This document shows positions 54,120 through 63,068 of a stretch of DNA of 64,000 bases, one piece after another. Source of the DNA: Halopseudomonas salegens (lineage in GTDB: Bacteria; Pseudomonadota; Gammaproteobacteria; Pseudomonadales; Pseudomonadaceae); contig NZ_LT629787.1 of assembly GCF_900105655.1 (NCBI RefSeq), forward strand, positions 992,001-1,056,000. Reading direction: 5' to 3'. Position 1 is the first letter of the stretch. Every line of letters begins with the position of its first letter. The translations under genes were made by a program, and so were the position numbers. The notes below the pieces were generated by a model. It was not told where the DNA came from. It made no database searches and saw nothing but the letters and a program-made list of their open reading frames with translations.

Positions 54120-55562
54120 ATGCCCATGAGTGGAAAAATCTGGACGCATAAAGGGACTTTCTTGTTAGCGGCGGTGGGTTCTGCCGTCGGTTTGGGGAAT
54201 CTGTGGCGCTTTCCGTACCTCACTGGTGAGAACGGCGGCGGCGCTTTTATTCTGGTCTATGCGCTGACCATTGCCATGGTCGGTATTCCGATTCTGATTG
54301 CAGAAAGTCTGCTCGGGCGTGCCAGCCGCAAAAGTCCGATCATGGGTATGCGTTATCTGACCGAAAGCCATGGCACCAGCAAGGGGTGGCAAAGTATCGG
54401 CTGGATGGGGGCCGCAGCAGCCTTCATTATTCTGAGTTTCTACTCGGTGATTGCCGGCTGGGCCATTCATTATACCGGGCTGATGTTTTCCGGATCGATG
54501 GCGGGCGCGGATGCCGAGACCATTGGTGCCTCCTTTGGCGATTTGCTCGGTTCACCCGTGTTGCTGCTGATCTATCACACCCTGTTTATCCTGGCCTCCG
54601 GTCTGATAGTGGGTCTGGGCATCCACAAGGGGATCGAGAGCGGCTTGCGCTTTATGATGCCACTGCTGTTTATCATTCTGCTGATCGTGTTGATCTATGC
54701 GGTTGTGGTGGGTGATGCCGGTGCGGCCATGAGCTTTCTGTTTACCTTCAATCTGGCTGATCTGAGCCTTGAAGGGTGGTTGCAGGCCATGGGACAGTCG
54801 TTCTTCACCCTGAGTCTGGGCATGGGGGCGATCATGGCTTACGGAGCATATATGTCCGGTGAGGCGTCGCTGACCCGCACGGCAATTTCGATTGCAATTG
54901 TCGATACGGCGATTGCCTTGATGGCCGGTATTGCTATCTTCTCGCTGGTATTTGGCAGTGGCCTGGAAGCTGGCCAGGGGCCGGGATTGATGTTCGTGAC
55001 CCTGCCGATTGCCTTTGCCGACCTGCCCGGTGGCGCCTGGTTGGGCGGTATCTTTTTCATCCTGGTGATCGGGGCCGCACTGACCTCGGCTATTTCGCTG
55101 GTTGAACCGGTTGCGGCCTTCCTGGTCGAGCGCTTTGGTTTCAGTCGTCCGGCTGCCGTCGCCATCATGATCAGCGGTTGCTGGTTCCTGGGTATTGCGA
55201 CGGTACTCAGCTTCAATGTCTGGGAAGAGGGAACGATTTTCCACACCCTGTTCGGGCGTAGCGCCTTTGACGTGCTTGAGTTCCTGACCAACATAATGAT
55301 GCCTTTGGGTGGCCTGTTGATCGCACTCTTTGCCGGTTGGGCTCTGAGTCGTGAGGAAGTCATGCGCGAGATGGCGACCAACGATAGCTGGTTCCAGGTC
55401 TGGCAGTTCCTGGTGCGCTTTGTCGCACCGACTGCCGTGGCCTTCGTTTTCCTGCGCACCATTCCGCAGGTGGAAGGTTACTGGGCTCCCTTTATCGGTT
55501 CGATCGTGATTATTGGTGCCTTTACCCTGGGTCGAACCTTTGTGACCCGTAGCCAGAACTGA
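54120..55562 (+). CDS. Sodium-dependent transporter, NSS/SNF family
   Basis: A 480-residue, 11-12 helix LeuT-fold transporter. WTHKGTFLLAAVGSAVGLGN, LWRFPYLTGENGGGAF (Na+ and substrate loop of helix 1) and LSLGMGAIMAYGAYMS (unwound helix 6) are the family hallmarks. Bacterial members import amino acids such as tryptophan, tyrosine or methionine with Na+; specificity is not readable. ATG 54120 has GGAG at 4 bases, and ATG 54126 is an alternative. Confidence 0.9.
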   Translation: MPMSGKIWTHKGTFLLAAVGSAVGLGNLWRFPYLTGENGGGAFILVYALTIAMVGIPILIAESLLGRASRKSPIMGMRYLTESHGTSKGWQSIGWMGAAAAFIILSFYSVIAGWAIHYTGLMFSGSMAGADAETIGASFGDLLGSPVLLLIYHTLFILASGLIVGLGIHKGIESGLRFMMPLLFIILLIVLIYAVVVGDAGAAMSFLFTFNLADLSLEGWLQAMGQSFFTLSLGMGAIMAYGAYMSGEASLTRTAISIAIVDTAIALMAGIAIFSLVFGSGLEAGQGPGLMFVTLPIAFADLPGGAWLGGIFFILVIGAALTSAISLVEPVAAFLVERFGFSRPAAVAIMISGCWFLGIATVLSFNVWEEGTIFHTLFGRSAFDVLEFLTNIMMPLGGLLIALFAGWALSREEVMREMATNDSWFQVWQFLVRFVAPTAVAFVFLRTIPQVEGYWAPFIGSIVIIGAFTLGRTFVTRSQN

Positions 55563-55574
55563 ACTGCATGAGCT

Positions 55575-55604
55575 GCCCGGCACTGGATATCTCCGGTGCC
55601 GGGC
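55575..55604. terminator. Stem-loop between convergent NSS transporter and small membrane protein
   Basis: gcccggcac (55575-55583) and gtgccgggc (55596-55604) form a perfect 9-bp stem with a 12-base loop. It lies in the 66-bp gap between two convergent stops, suited to bidirectional termination though without U-tracts. Confidence 0.5.
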
Positions 55605-55628
55605 TGGTTCAGTGGCGGTGAGCAGAGC

Positions 55629-55952
55629 TCACCATACAAACAGTTTTAGCAAGCACATCAACAGGAAAATCATCATTAGCCCAAGCCAGCCGAGAAATCT
55701 CGTGACCGCAATCGGTTGGCTGCTGTTGAGCTCCGGGAAAAGAATGGCTACAACTGCCACAGTTGGCACGTAGCCAAAGGCCAGCCCCACATATCTGACC
55801 TTGATCGTCAGTACTGGTGGAACGTACAAGTAGATGGTCAGGTAGACCGCCATCATGGCGATTGCGCACAAGGGCTGCAGCTCAAACGCTTCGTCGGGCT
55901 TCAGGGCCAGAAACAGCGCGATCAGACCAACAAATACGGTGAATTCGAACAA
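55629..55952 (-). CDS. Small polytopic membrane protein, unknown function
   Basis: A 107-residue protein made almost wholly of four hydrophobic helices (FTVFVGLIALFLALK, LCAIAMMAVYLTIYLYV, YVGLAFGYVPTVAVVAILF, FLGWLGLMMIFLLMCLLKLF). No recognised family motif. It has a real ATG and chromosome-like codon use. It is divergent from the vgrG locus. No function is proposed. Confidence 0.55.
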   Translation of the reverse strand: MFEFTVFVGLIALFLALKPDEAFELQPLCAIAMMAVYLTIYLYVPPVLTIKVRYVGLAFGYVPTVAVVAILFPELNSSQPIAVTRFLGWLGLMMIFLLMCLLKLFVW

Positions 55953-56297
55953 CCTTGCGTGCTCCCTGCATTGATAGTCATTCCCACTCAGCCTGGATCT
56001 GGTAGATCCCGGCGACCGCTGCCACTGTAACGTCAGTGTCTACCGAGCGCCATTTTTTGGCCTTTCTCTTGCTCTGCCGAATATAAAGTGTGAAACAGTT
56101 CATAGTTTTGAATTCTGACTGTCAACTCTCTGGCGACTTGCTGGTATAGTCCGCCGGACGTCGGTTTATGGCCATTGCGGAAGCAGTTCCCCTTTGCGCC
56201 ACCCTTGCCGACGGCACACCAGCGTATTGCTTTGACCGCGTGCTCCGTGTGCGGCGAACGCAATTATACGGATATCACTGATCTGCCAGGAGGGTGG
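55953..56297. other. Intergenic region upstream of vgrG
   Basis: These 345 bases contain no gene that could be supported. The reading frame of vgrG is open back to 56175 but lacks VgrG-like residues before the ATG at 56298. The stretch around 56060-56110 is AT-richer (ccgaatataaagtgtg) and may hold the promoter, but no pair of boxes with correct spacing was found. No convincing sigma-54 (GG-N10-GC) site, the usual T6SS control, could be fixed. Confidence 0.4.
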
Positions 56298-58463
56298 ATG
56301 AATCGCCTTATCAATGTCACTACGGCGCTTGGCGACCGTCTGCGTTTTTCCGCTCTGAGCGGGCATGAAGAAGTTTCCCGCCTGTTCGACTTTGCCCTCA
56401 CGCTCAAAAGTGAAGACGACAACCTGTCCCCGGATGCCATGCTCGGCACCTCGGTCACACTGGAAATCGCATTGCCCGGTGGCGGTGTGCGTCATCTCAA
56501 CGGCCAGTGTGTGCACTTTGCTGCCGTCGGCAGCGCCGGTCGCTTCTATCTCTATGAAGCACAGCTCAAGCCCTGGCTGTGGTATGCCACGCGGCGCACC
56601 GACTACCGTATCTTCCAGAAGATGACCGCCCCGGACATGATCCGGCAGGTGCTGGCAGACTACCCGTTTGAAGTCCGCCTGATCCTCAGCCGCAGCTATC
56701 GCACCTGGGAGTATTGCGTGCAGTACCGGGAAACCGACGCCAACTTCGTCATGCGCATGCTGGAAAACGAAGGCATCTGGTTCTGGTTCGATCACAGCGC
56801 CGGCGAGCACGCCCTGGTATTGACCGACGACATCGGCCTGCGCAACCCGTATCCGGGTTACGCTTCCATTCCCTACTACGCGCCGGACCAGACCTACCCG
56901 GACAAGGATCATCTCGACCGCTGGAGCGCCGGTCAGCAGGTGCGCAGTGGCCAGTTCATGGCCCGCGACTACAACTTCACCATGCCCAAGGCCGATCTGG
57001 CAGCTGTCAGCGAGCTGCGCCCCGGCCACGCCCATGACAGCTATGAATGTTTCGATTACCCCGGCGGCTACGATGACCTCGACCAGGGCAGCACGTATGC
57101 CAAGCTGCGCATGGAAGAACTGCAGAGCACCCAGGCCCGCGGTCATGCCGCCGGGCGTGCCCGAGGGCTGGCACCCGGTTGGTTGTTCACCCTGGAGAAA
57201 CACCCGGTCGGTAAATATAACCGCGAATATCTGATCGTCGCCGCCGACTACCGCTTTAGCGACAACGACTATGAAGCCGGCGGCAGTAGCGACAGCCACA
57301 GCTTTCGTATCGACATCCAGACGCACCCCAGCGACCAGCCGTTCCGCCCGCAACGGCTCACGCCCAAACCTTTGACCCAGGGGCCCGACACCGCCACGGT
57401 AACCGGCCCGCCCGGGCAGGAAATCCATACCGACAAGTACGGCCGGGTCACCGTGTCCTTCCCCTGGAACCGTTACTGCAGCAAAGACCAGGACAGCTCC
57501 TGCTGGATTCGCGTCTCGCACCCCTGGGCGGGGTCGGGCTTTGGCGGCATCCATATTCCGCGGATTGGTCAGGAAGTCCTGGTCGACTACCTGCATGGCG
57601 ATCCGGACCGCCCGATCATCACCAGCCGGGTGTACAACGCCCTGCAGATGCCCCCATGGGGCCTGCCGGCGAATGCCACCCAGTCCGGCTTTCTGACTCG
57701 CTCGACACTGGGCGGTGGCTACGACAACGCCAACGCCCTGCGCTTCGAAGACAGCAAAGGCGCCGAACAGCTGTGGATTCATGCCGAGCGCAATCAGGAT
57801 ATCGAAGTCGAGAACGATGAAACCCACTGGGTCGGCAACGACCGCAGCAAAACCATCGACCGCGACGAAACCAGCCATATCAAGCAAGACCGTACCGAAA
57901 CCGTCGACCGCCACGAAACCATCACCGTCCATGGCAACCGCAAGGAAGAGGTGGATGGCAACGAAACCATCGCTATCCACAAGAACCGCACCGAAACAGT
58001 GGATCTGAACGAGAAGATCAGCATCGGTAGCAACCGTACCAAGAGTGTCGGCGGCAACGAAAAGGACAGCATCGGCAAAAACTGGTCGACACAGGTTGGC
58101 AAGGCCAAGACAGAAACCATCGGCATGACTTACATGCAGAATGTAGGTATGGGCCGCATGGATAACGTCGGCATGGGCTACAGCCTGAATGTCGGGTTGA
58201 TGATGAATACCGTGGTTGGCATGAGCCAGTCTACCCAGGCGGCGAAAAACCAGAGCACCCAGGTTGGGGAACGTTACAGCCTGCAGGTGGGTGATGACAG
58301 CGGCACCCAGATAGCGGCCGAGGGCGGAACACTGAGTGTGAACAGCCAGAAGATCGAAATGACGGCCAATACAGAGATCGTTCTGATCTGTGGCGAGAGC
58401 AGCATTACCATGACGCCCACCAGCATCAAGATTTACTCGCCCAAAGTCGACGTCAACAGCTAA
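56298..58463 (+). CDS. vgrG: Type VI secretion spike protein VgrG
   Basis: A 721-residue VgrG (TssI). Residues 1-360 are the gp27-like base (MNRLINVTTALGDRLRFSAL, YRETDANFVMRMLENEGIWFW). The gp5-like OB fold follows with DKYGRVTVSFPWNR (about 378) and WIRVSHPWAGSGFGGIHIPR, GQEVLVDYLHGDPDRPIITS (to about 450). The C-terminal needle is an elongated beta-helix with short repeats (DRDETSHIK, DRTETVDRHETI, NRKEEVDGNETIAI, NRTETVDLNEKISI). The ATG at 56298 follows AGGAGGG. No separate PAAR gene: the tip is supplied by the PAAR-like N-terminus of the Rhs protein 13 bp downstream, in the same operon. The rest of the T6SS is elsewhere. Confidence 0.95.
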   Translation: MNRLINVTTALGDRLRFSALSGHEEVSRLFDFALTLKSEDDNLSPDAMLGTSVTLEIALPGGGVRHLNGQCVHFAAVGSAGRFYLYEAQLKPWLWYATRRTDYRIFQKMTAPDMIRQVLADYPFEVRLILSRSYRTWEYCVQYRETDANFVMRMLENEGIWFWFDHSAGEHALVLTDDIGLRNPYPGYASIPYYAPDQTYPDKDHLDRWSAGQQVRSGQFMARDYNFTMPKADLAAVSELRPGHAHDSYECFDYPGGYDDLDQGSTYAKLRMEELQSTQARGHAAGRARGLAPGWLFTLEKHPVGKYNREYLIVAADYRFSDNDYEAGGSSDSHSFRIDIQTHPSDQPFRPQRLTPKPLTQGPDTATVTGPPGQEIHTDKYGRVTVSFPWNRYCSKDQDSSCWIRVSHPWAGSGFGGIHIPRIGQEVLVDYLHGDPDRPIITSRVYNALQMPPWGLPANATQSGFLTRSTLGGGYDNANALRFEDSKGAEQLWIHAERNQDIEVENDETHWVGNDRSKTIDRDETSHIKQDRTETVDRHETITVHGNRKEEVDGNETIAIHKNRTETVDLNEKISIGSNRTKSVGGNEKDSIGKNWSTQVGKAKTETIGMTYMQNVGMGRMDNVGMGYSLNVGLMMNTVVGMSQSTQAAKNQSTQVGERYSLQVGDDSGTQIAAEGGTLSVNSQKIEMTANTEIVLICGESSITMTPTSIKIYSPKVDVNS

Positions 58464-58476
58464 AAAGGAACTTTTC

Positions 58477-61400
58477 ATGTCTGAGTCCACCGGCATGCCG
58501 GCTGGCCATATCGGCCAGCAAGTGAAGGGCGGCGTCATTGCCACCGGTTCACCCAACGTCTTTATCGGCAGCAGCGTGATTGGTAAAGCTGACTGTGCTT
58601 CAGCCCTTTGCCCGCGGACGGGCGAGCCGGTCAACCCGCTGTTCGGCGCCAAGCTGCTGCCCGGCGAAGTCGACTTTGCGCTACCCGCACCGCGCGTCTT
58701 TGCCTTCAGCCGCAGCTACCTGTCCCGCGATGCCCGGGTGGGTGTGCTCGGCCAGGGCTGGTCGATCTCTGGCGCCGGACTGGAACTGGCTCTGCGTGAT
58801 GATGCCAGCGTACTGACCGACATGCAGGGCCGCAAGCTGACGTTTCCAGTGCTGGACCCCGGGCATTATTACTTCTCCGCCACCGAACGACTCTGGCTGC
58901 GCCGCGGCGGCATTCCACAGAGTGCCCCCAATGGCCAGACCGTTGGCGTCTTCACCCCCTGGGGCCCCAACTGGGCCGGGGTGCCCAGCGCCCTCCAGCA
59001 GGACCCCACTGCGGTTATTCTGCTCTCCGGCGACAGCTTCCTGCACTTCTCGCCCAGTGCCGAAGGCCCTTGGCGCCTGCGCAGCCAATTCGACCGCAAT
59101 GGCTATGCCACCCGCTACCGCTGGAGCCAGGACGGCTTGCTCACCAGCGTGCAGGACAGCGCCGATCGTAGCTACGCGATGATCTACCAGCCCCGTTCCA
59201 GCGTTGGCAACGTGGGCGATGAACTCCCCGAGATGCGCCTGGCCGGGGTGATTCTGGCCAACCCCTGCGGCCCGATCCCGGACGACTTCGATCCCACCGC
59301 CGGTGGTCACGACTGGCTGGTACGCTACCAGTACAACACCCAGGGCGATCTGATTGGCGTCTACAACCGCGCCGGCGAACAGGTCCGCCACTTTGCCTGG
59401 GACCAGCACATGATGGTCAGCCACGGCCAACCCGGTGGCGCTAGCACCGATTATGAGTGGGATACCCTGAGTCCCGAGGGCAAGGTCATCCGCCAACAGA
59501 GCCACTCCGGCCTGACCCGCACCTATCACTATCACAGCGACCACACCGAGGTAATCGACAGCCTCGGCCGCCGCGAATGCTACGAATTCACCGGCGAAGG
59601 CCCCGACCAGCGCTGGAGCGCCCACCTGCGCGCCGACAACACCCGTATCACCTACAACTACAACCCCGCCGGCCTGCTCAGCGCCATCCATGACCCGCTG
59701 GAGCGCTGCCTGCGCTATCGTTTCGACGCCCGCGGCCACCTGCAGTCGATCCGATACCCCGACAACAGCCAGGAAGACCATACCCGCGACGAAGAGACCG
59801 GCTGGTTACTGGAATGGAGCAGCCCCGACAAGCGCCGCACCAGGATCACCCGCGACGACCGCGGCAACCCGCTCAGCGTGACCAACCCCAGCGGCGATGT
59901 GACCCGCTACCACTACGACAACCCAGCTCTGCCTGACCGGCCCACCCGGCTGGAAGACAGCAGCGGCGGTATTCGCCAGCTGCAGTGGAACCGCCTCGGC
60001 CAGCTCAGCCAGTACACCGACTGCTCCGGCCACAGTACCCGCTACCAGTACGATGGCGAAGGACGCTTGACCGAAGTCCGCAGCGCCCTCGACCAACCGG
60101 TACGCTACCACTACGACAGCGCCGGCCGCCTGATCCGTCTGCAACGCCCGGATGACCAGAGTCTGCAGTATCAGTACGACTCCCTGGGCCGCCTGATCCG
60201 CCAACAAGGCCCCGGCAACCAGCAGCGCAGCCTGCGCTGGAACCCACGCGGCCTGCTGCTGGAAGAACATGACAGTGCCGGCCGTACCCTGCACTATGAA
60301 TACGACCAGGCCGGCCGCCTGATCCAGCTGACCAACGAGAACGGCGCCCATAGCCGGTTTGGCTACGATGCTCTCGACCGCCTGATCGAAGAGATCGGCT
60401 TTGATGGGCGTACCCAGCGCTACCACTACAACGAAGCCGGCGAACTCATCGCCCGCGAAGACAGCAACGGCCAGACCACCCGCTACGACTACAACCGCGC
60501 AGGGCGAATGATCGCAAGACACCTGCCCGCCACCGACAGTGCCCCGGCCCAGACTGAAGCTTTCAAATGGAACCGGGATGGCCAGCTGCTCAACGCCGAG
60601 AACACCACCCAGGGCATCCGCATTGAACGGCACTACAACAAGCTCGGCCAGCTCAGCCTCGAAGCCCAACACCTGGGCGATGCCTGGAGCTGGCAGGCTA
60701 GCCACCAGTACGACGCCCGCGGCCGCCGTGAACAAAGCCAGCTGGGCGACGCCCCACTTATTGACTGGCTCAGCTACGGCCCCGGCCACCTGCTGGGGGT
60801 TAGCAGCGGCCCCCTGAGTATCCACTTTGCTCGCAACGCCCTGCACCAGGAAACCCAACGCGAACTCTACACCCGCGATGAGGGCAACACCCGGCAGGTA
60901 CACAAACAACAACGCCAGTACGACACCCTCGGACGTCTGGAACACAGCCAGCTCAAGCCGTCGCCCGATAGCCCCAGCGCCATCCACTGGGAACGCCGTT
61001 ACCAGTACGACAGCCAGGACCAACTGCAACAGCTGCAAGACAACCGCCACGGCCGTATTGGCTACCAGTACGACGCCAGTGGACGACTCACCGGCAGCCT
61101 GCATCAGCAATCGGAACAGTCCAAACAGATCCAGGAATACCGCTTTGATGCTGCTGGTAATCGCCTCGACCACGGCCCCCAGGCCGGGGCCGCCCCCGAA
61201 GACTGGGCCGCCAAAGTCGCCGCCAACCTGCACAACCCGGCCTTCAACCTGCTCGGTGAAGGCAAAAGCGAACCGACACCAACAGCCCCGTGCTGGCCAG
61301 ACAACCGCATCCTCAGCCTCAACCAGGAAAGCTACCACTACGACCGCATCGGCAACCTGATCGAACGCATCAGCCCTGACGGCAGCAACCTGAAACTCGG

Positions 61401-62496
61401 TTATGACGGTGCCAACCGCCTGGTCCGCCTGGAACGCACAACAGCCAACGGCGAATACTGGTTCGCGGAATACCGCTACGACCCCCTGGGCCGACGCATC
61501 AGCAAAGAGGTCGAGTACACCGACGCCAACGGCCAACAACACCCCCTGCAGGTCACCTGTTACGGCTGGGATGGCGACCAGCAAAGCGCAGAAGCACGAT
61601 TAACCGAAGACGGCGAATGGCAAATGCGCACCACCCTGTACGAACCCGGCAGCTTCGTCCCGCTGCTGCGCATCGACCAGGACAAAACCAACAACGACCC
61701 CATGCTGCTGCAGGTCAAACGCCAACTGGCCAGCGCCGGCGAACCCATGCCGGATATGCTGCGCCAGGCCCTGGCCGAAGAGGCCAGCGAACCCCGCTAC
61801 GCCAGCTACCACACCGACCACCTCGGTACCCCGCTGGCCCTCACAGACGACCAGGGCCAACTGCTCTGGGAGGCTAGACCGGATGATTGGGCTGCCATCA
61901 AGAATGAACAAGGAAACACCACACAGCCCATACGTTTTCAGGGGCAGTACGAAGACGAAGAAAGTGGGCTGTACTACAATCGCCACCGCTACTATGATCC
62001 ACAGCTGGGCAGGTATGTGAATCAGGATCCGATTGGGTTGGCGGGTGGAATAAATACTTACGGGTATGTTTTACAAAACCCGCTTAGATACACTGATCCG
62101 ACTGGTGAAAATCCTGGAATTGCTGCGAGAGGCGGGTGGATAATAGGTCGTTCGGTTGTTGCCCCGGCTATTAATAAAATAGTACAATTGACAACGGGGT
62201 CATTGTCACTCGGCGCAGCAATTTATGACATGACTCATAATGATATCCTTATAGATCCAGAAGATACTAAAGTCCCCAGTGAGCCTATACCTATCTCAGA
62301 AACGCACGCAACTACCTTGCAGTGCCCCCCGCAAGGTCGCCCTCCAGGAGATCCACGAGAGAATTGTTTTGGACGGGCCGTTCTTAACCACGTAGCATGC
62401 TTGATAAAGAGAAGCATGTTTAGCTGTGCTCTTTCCTATGCAAGAGATCTTGCTGCTTGTGCTTTTTCAGCTGCTCACGGAGGTCCTGAAGGATGA
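58477..62496 (+). CDS. T6SS PAAR-like/Rhs effector with C-terminal toxin
   Basis: A 1339-residue polymorphic toxin. Residues 1-40 form a PAAR-like tip (GQQVKGGVIATGSPNVFIGS), followed by the DUF6531-type CPRTGEPVNPLFGAKLLPGE. About 130-1170 is the Rhs/YD-repeat barrel (many YxxxGRL repeats, YDSAGRLIRLQ, YDQAGRLIQLT). The core ends with RFQGQYEDEESGLYYNRHRY and YVNQDPIGLAGGINTYGYV, then YTDPTGE at about 1211. After this self-cleavage boundary comes a 128-residue tip (about 1212-1339) with sharply lower GC than the core. The tip has NHVACLIKRSMFSCALSYAR and five cysteines in its last 60 residues. It matches no toxin family recognised here. A membrane protein gene overlaps by ATGA as cognate immunity. 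Confidence 0.93.
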   Translation: MSESTGMPAGHIGQQVKGGVIATGSPNVFIGSSVIGKADCASALCPRTGEPVNPLFGAKLLPGEVDFALPAPRVFAFSRSYLSRDARVGVLGQGWSISGAGLELALRDDASVLTDMQGRKLTFPVLDPGHYYFSATERLWLRRGGIPQSAPNGQTVGVFTPWGPNWAGVPSALQQDPTAVILLSGDSFLHFSPSAEGPWRLRSQFDRNGYATRYRWSQDGLLTSVQDSADRSYAMIYQPRSSVGNVGDELPEMRLAGVILANPCGPIPDDFDPTAGGHDWLVRYQYNTQGDLIGVYNRAGEQVRHFAWDQHMMVSHGQPGGASTDYEWDTLSPEGKVIRQQSHSGLTRTYHYHSDHTEVIDSLGRRECYEFTGEGPDQRWSAHLRADNTRITYNYNPAGLLSAIHDPLERCLRYRFDARGHLQSIRYPDNSQEDHTRDEETGWLLEWSSPDKRRTRITRDDRGNPLSVTNPSGDVTRYHYDNPALPDRPTRLEDSSGGIRQLQWNRLGQLSQYTDCSGHSTRYQYDGEGRLTEVRSALDQPVRYHYDSAGRLIRLQRPDDQSLQYQYDSLGRLIRQQGPGNQQRSLRWNPRGLLLEEHDSAGRTLHYEYDQAGRLIQLTNENGAHSRFGYDALDRLIEEIGFDGRTQRYHYNEAGELIAREDSNGQTTRYDYNRAGRMIARHLPATDSAPAQTEAFKWNRDGQLLNAENTTQGIRIERHYNKLGQLSLEAQHLGDAWSWQASHQYDARGRREQSQLGDAPLIDWLSYGPGHLLGVSSGPLSIHFARNALHQETQRELYTRDEGNTRQVHKQQRQYDTLGRLEHSQLKPSPDSPSAIHWERRYQYDSQDQLQQLQDNRHGRIGYQYDASGRLTGSLHQQSEQSKQIQEYRFDAAGNRLDHGPQAGAAPEDWAAKVAANLHNPAFNLLGEGKSEPTPTAPCWPDNRILSLNQESYHYDRIGNLIERISPDGSNLKLGYDGANRLVRLERTTANGEYWFAEYRYDPLGRRISKEVEYTDANGQQHPLQVTCYGWDGDQQSAEARLTEDGEWQMRTTLYEPGSFVPLLRIDQDKTNNDPMLLQVKRQLASAGEPMPDMLRQALAEEASEPRYASYHTDHLGTPLALTDDQGQLLWEARPDDWAAIKNEQGNTTQPIRFQGQYEDEESGLYYNRHRYYDPQLGRYVNQDPIGLAGGINTYGYVLQNPLRYTDPTGENPGIAARGGWIIGRSVVAPAINKIVQLTTGSLSLGAAIYDMTHNDILIDPEDTKVPSEPIPISETHATTLQCPPQGRPPGDPRENCFGRAVLNHVACLIKRSMFSCALSYARDLAACAFSAAHGGPEG

Positions 62497-62963
62497 AACC
62501 TTGTGCATGCGATTATACTTTCGGTCCTGATCTAAAACCTTTCGTTAAGCGTACGCAGATTAGGTTAATCGTAGACCTCATGATTTGGTCGGTTGTCGCC
62601 TATATTTCGATTATTGTATTATCCGAATTACTACCTAACTGGCTCCAAATTGCAATCAATGGAATTGCCTTTTTTTATATAGCCGGGAATATACTATTGT
62701 ATCCGATGTCAAAAAAACGACTAGCTAGTTGTGAAGTGAAAGTTTACAGCGACAGAGTTGTCTACTCGTTTGCTGGAATGGCTACAAACATAATGTTCTC
62801 TGAAATCGACAAAATTGAACCTATCCCTAACCTTGAACGAATACAGGAAATTAAATTGGTACTTAAAGATCGATACATAGTTAACTTAGGATGCCTTGAA
62901 AGAATGGATGTCTTGTATGAGCTAATATTGAAATCAGCCAACTCTTGGAGAGGCTCTGAATAA
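62493..62963 (+). CDS. Putative membrane immunity protein for the Rhs toxin
   Basis: A 156-residue AT-rich gene whose ATG overlaps the Rhs stop (ATGA). Two adjacent hydrophobic helices (LMIWSVVAYISIIVLSELLP and IAINGIAFFYIAGNILLYP) are followed by a soluble domain with VKVYSDRVVYSF and IKLVLKDRYIVNLG, which resembles PH-like domains of small bacterial membrane proteins. Position, overlap and shared low GC identify it as the likely immunity protein. A membrane location suggests that the toxin acts at the membrane or in the periplasm, or is trapped there; that is inference. Confidence 0.75.
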   Translation: MKPCACDYTFGPDLKPFVKRTQIRLIVDLMIWSVVAYISIIVLSELLPNWLQIAINGIAFFYIAGNILLYPMSKKRLASCEVKVYSDRVVYSFAGMATNIMFSEIDKIEPIPNLERIQEIKLVLKDRYIVNLGCLERMDVLYELILKSANSWRGSE

Positions 62964-62969
62964 AGTTAA

Positions 62970-63032
62970 TTAGGGGTCGGATACGCTCTTGAAGCTCAAG
63001 CCTTGAGCGAACATCTGGGGTCGGGTCTTGTC
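62970..63032. repeat. Imperfect direct repeat between immunity gene and displaced Rhs copy
   Basis: ggggtcggatacgctctt (about 62972-62989) and ggggtcgggtcttgtctt (about 63014-63031) are similar 18-base units 42 bp apart, in the short gap before the second Rhs copy. They look like remnants of a recombination or REP-type element at the cassette boundary. Confidence 0.35.
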
Positions 63033-63068
63033 TTTTGCCTCGAAAAAGCATCAGTCACCTGACCCTCT

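Noticed and set aside
56166..58652. 828-residue open frame on the minus strand opposite vgrG
   Set aside because: It is an antisense shadow of a GC-rich gene: low-complexity Val/Ala/Gly composition, no recognised motif, and the plus-strand VgrG is unambiguous.
59806..61584. 592-residue minus-strand open frame opposite the Rhs core, and similar frames at 42004-43392 and 25450-26685
   Set aside because: All mirror codon-biased real genes (Rhs, acyl-CoA dehydrogenase, SMC) on the plus strand and have no independent protein-family features or ribosome sites.
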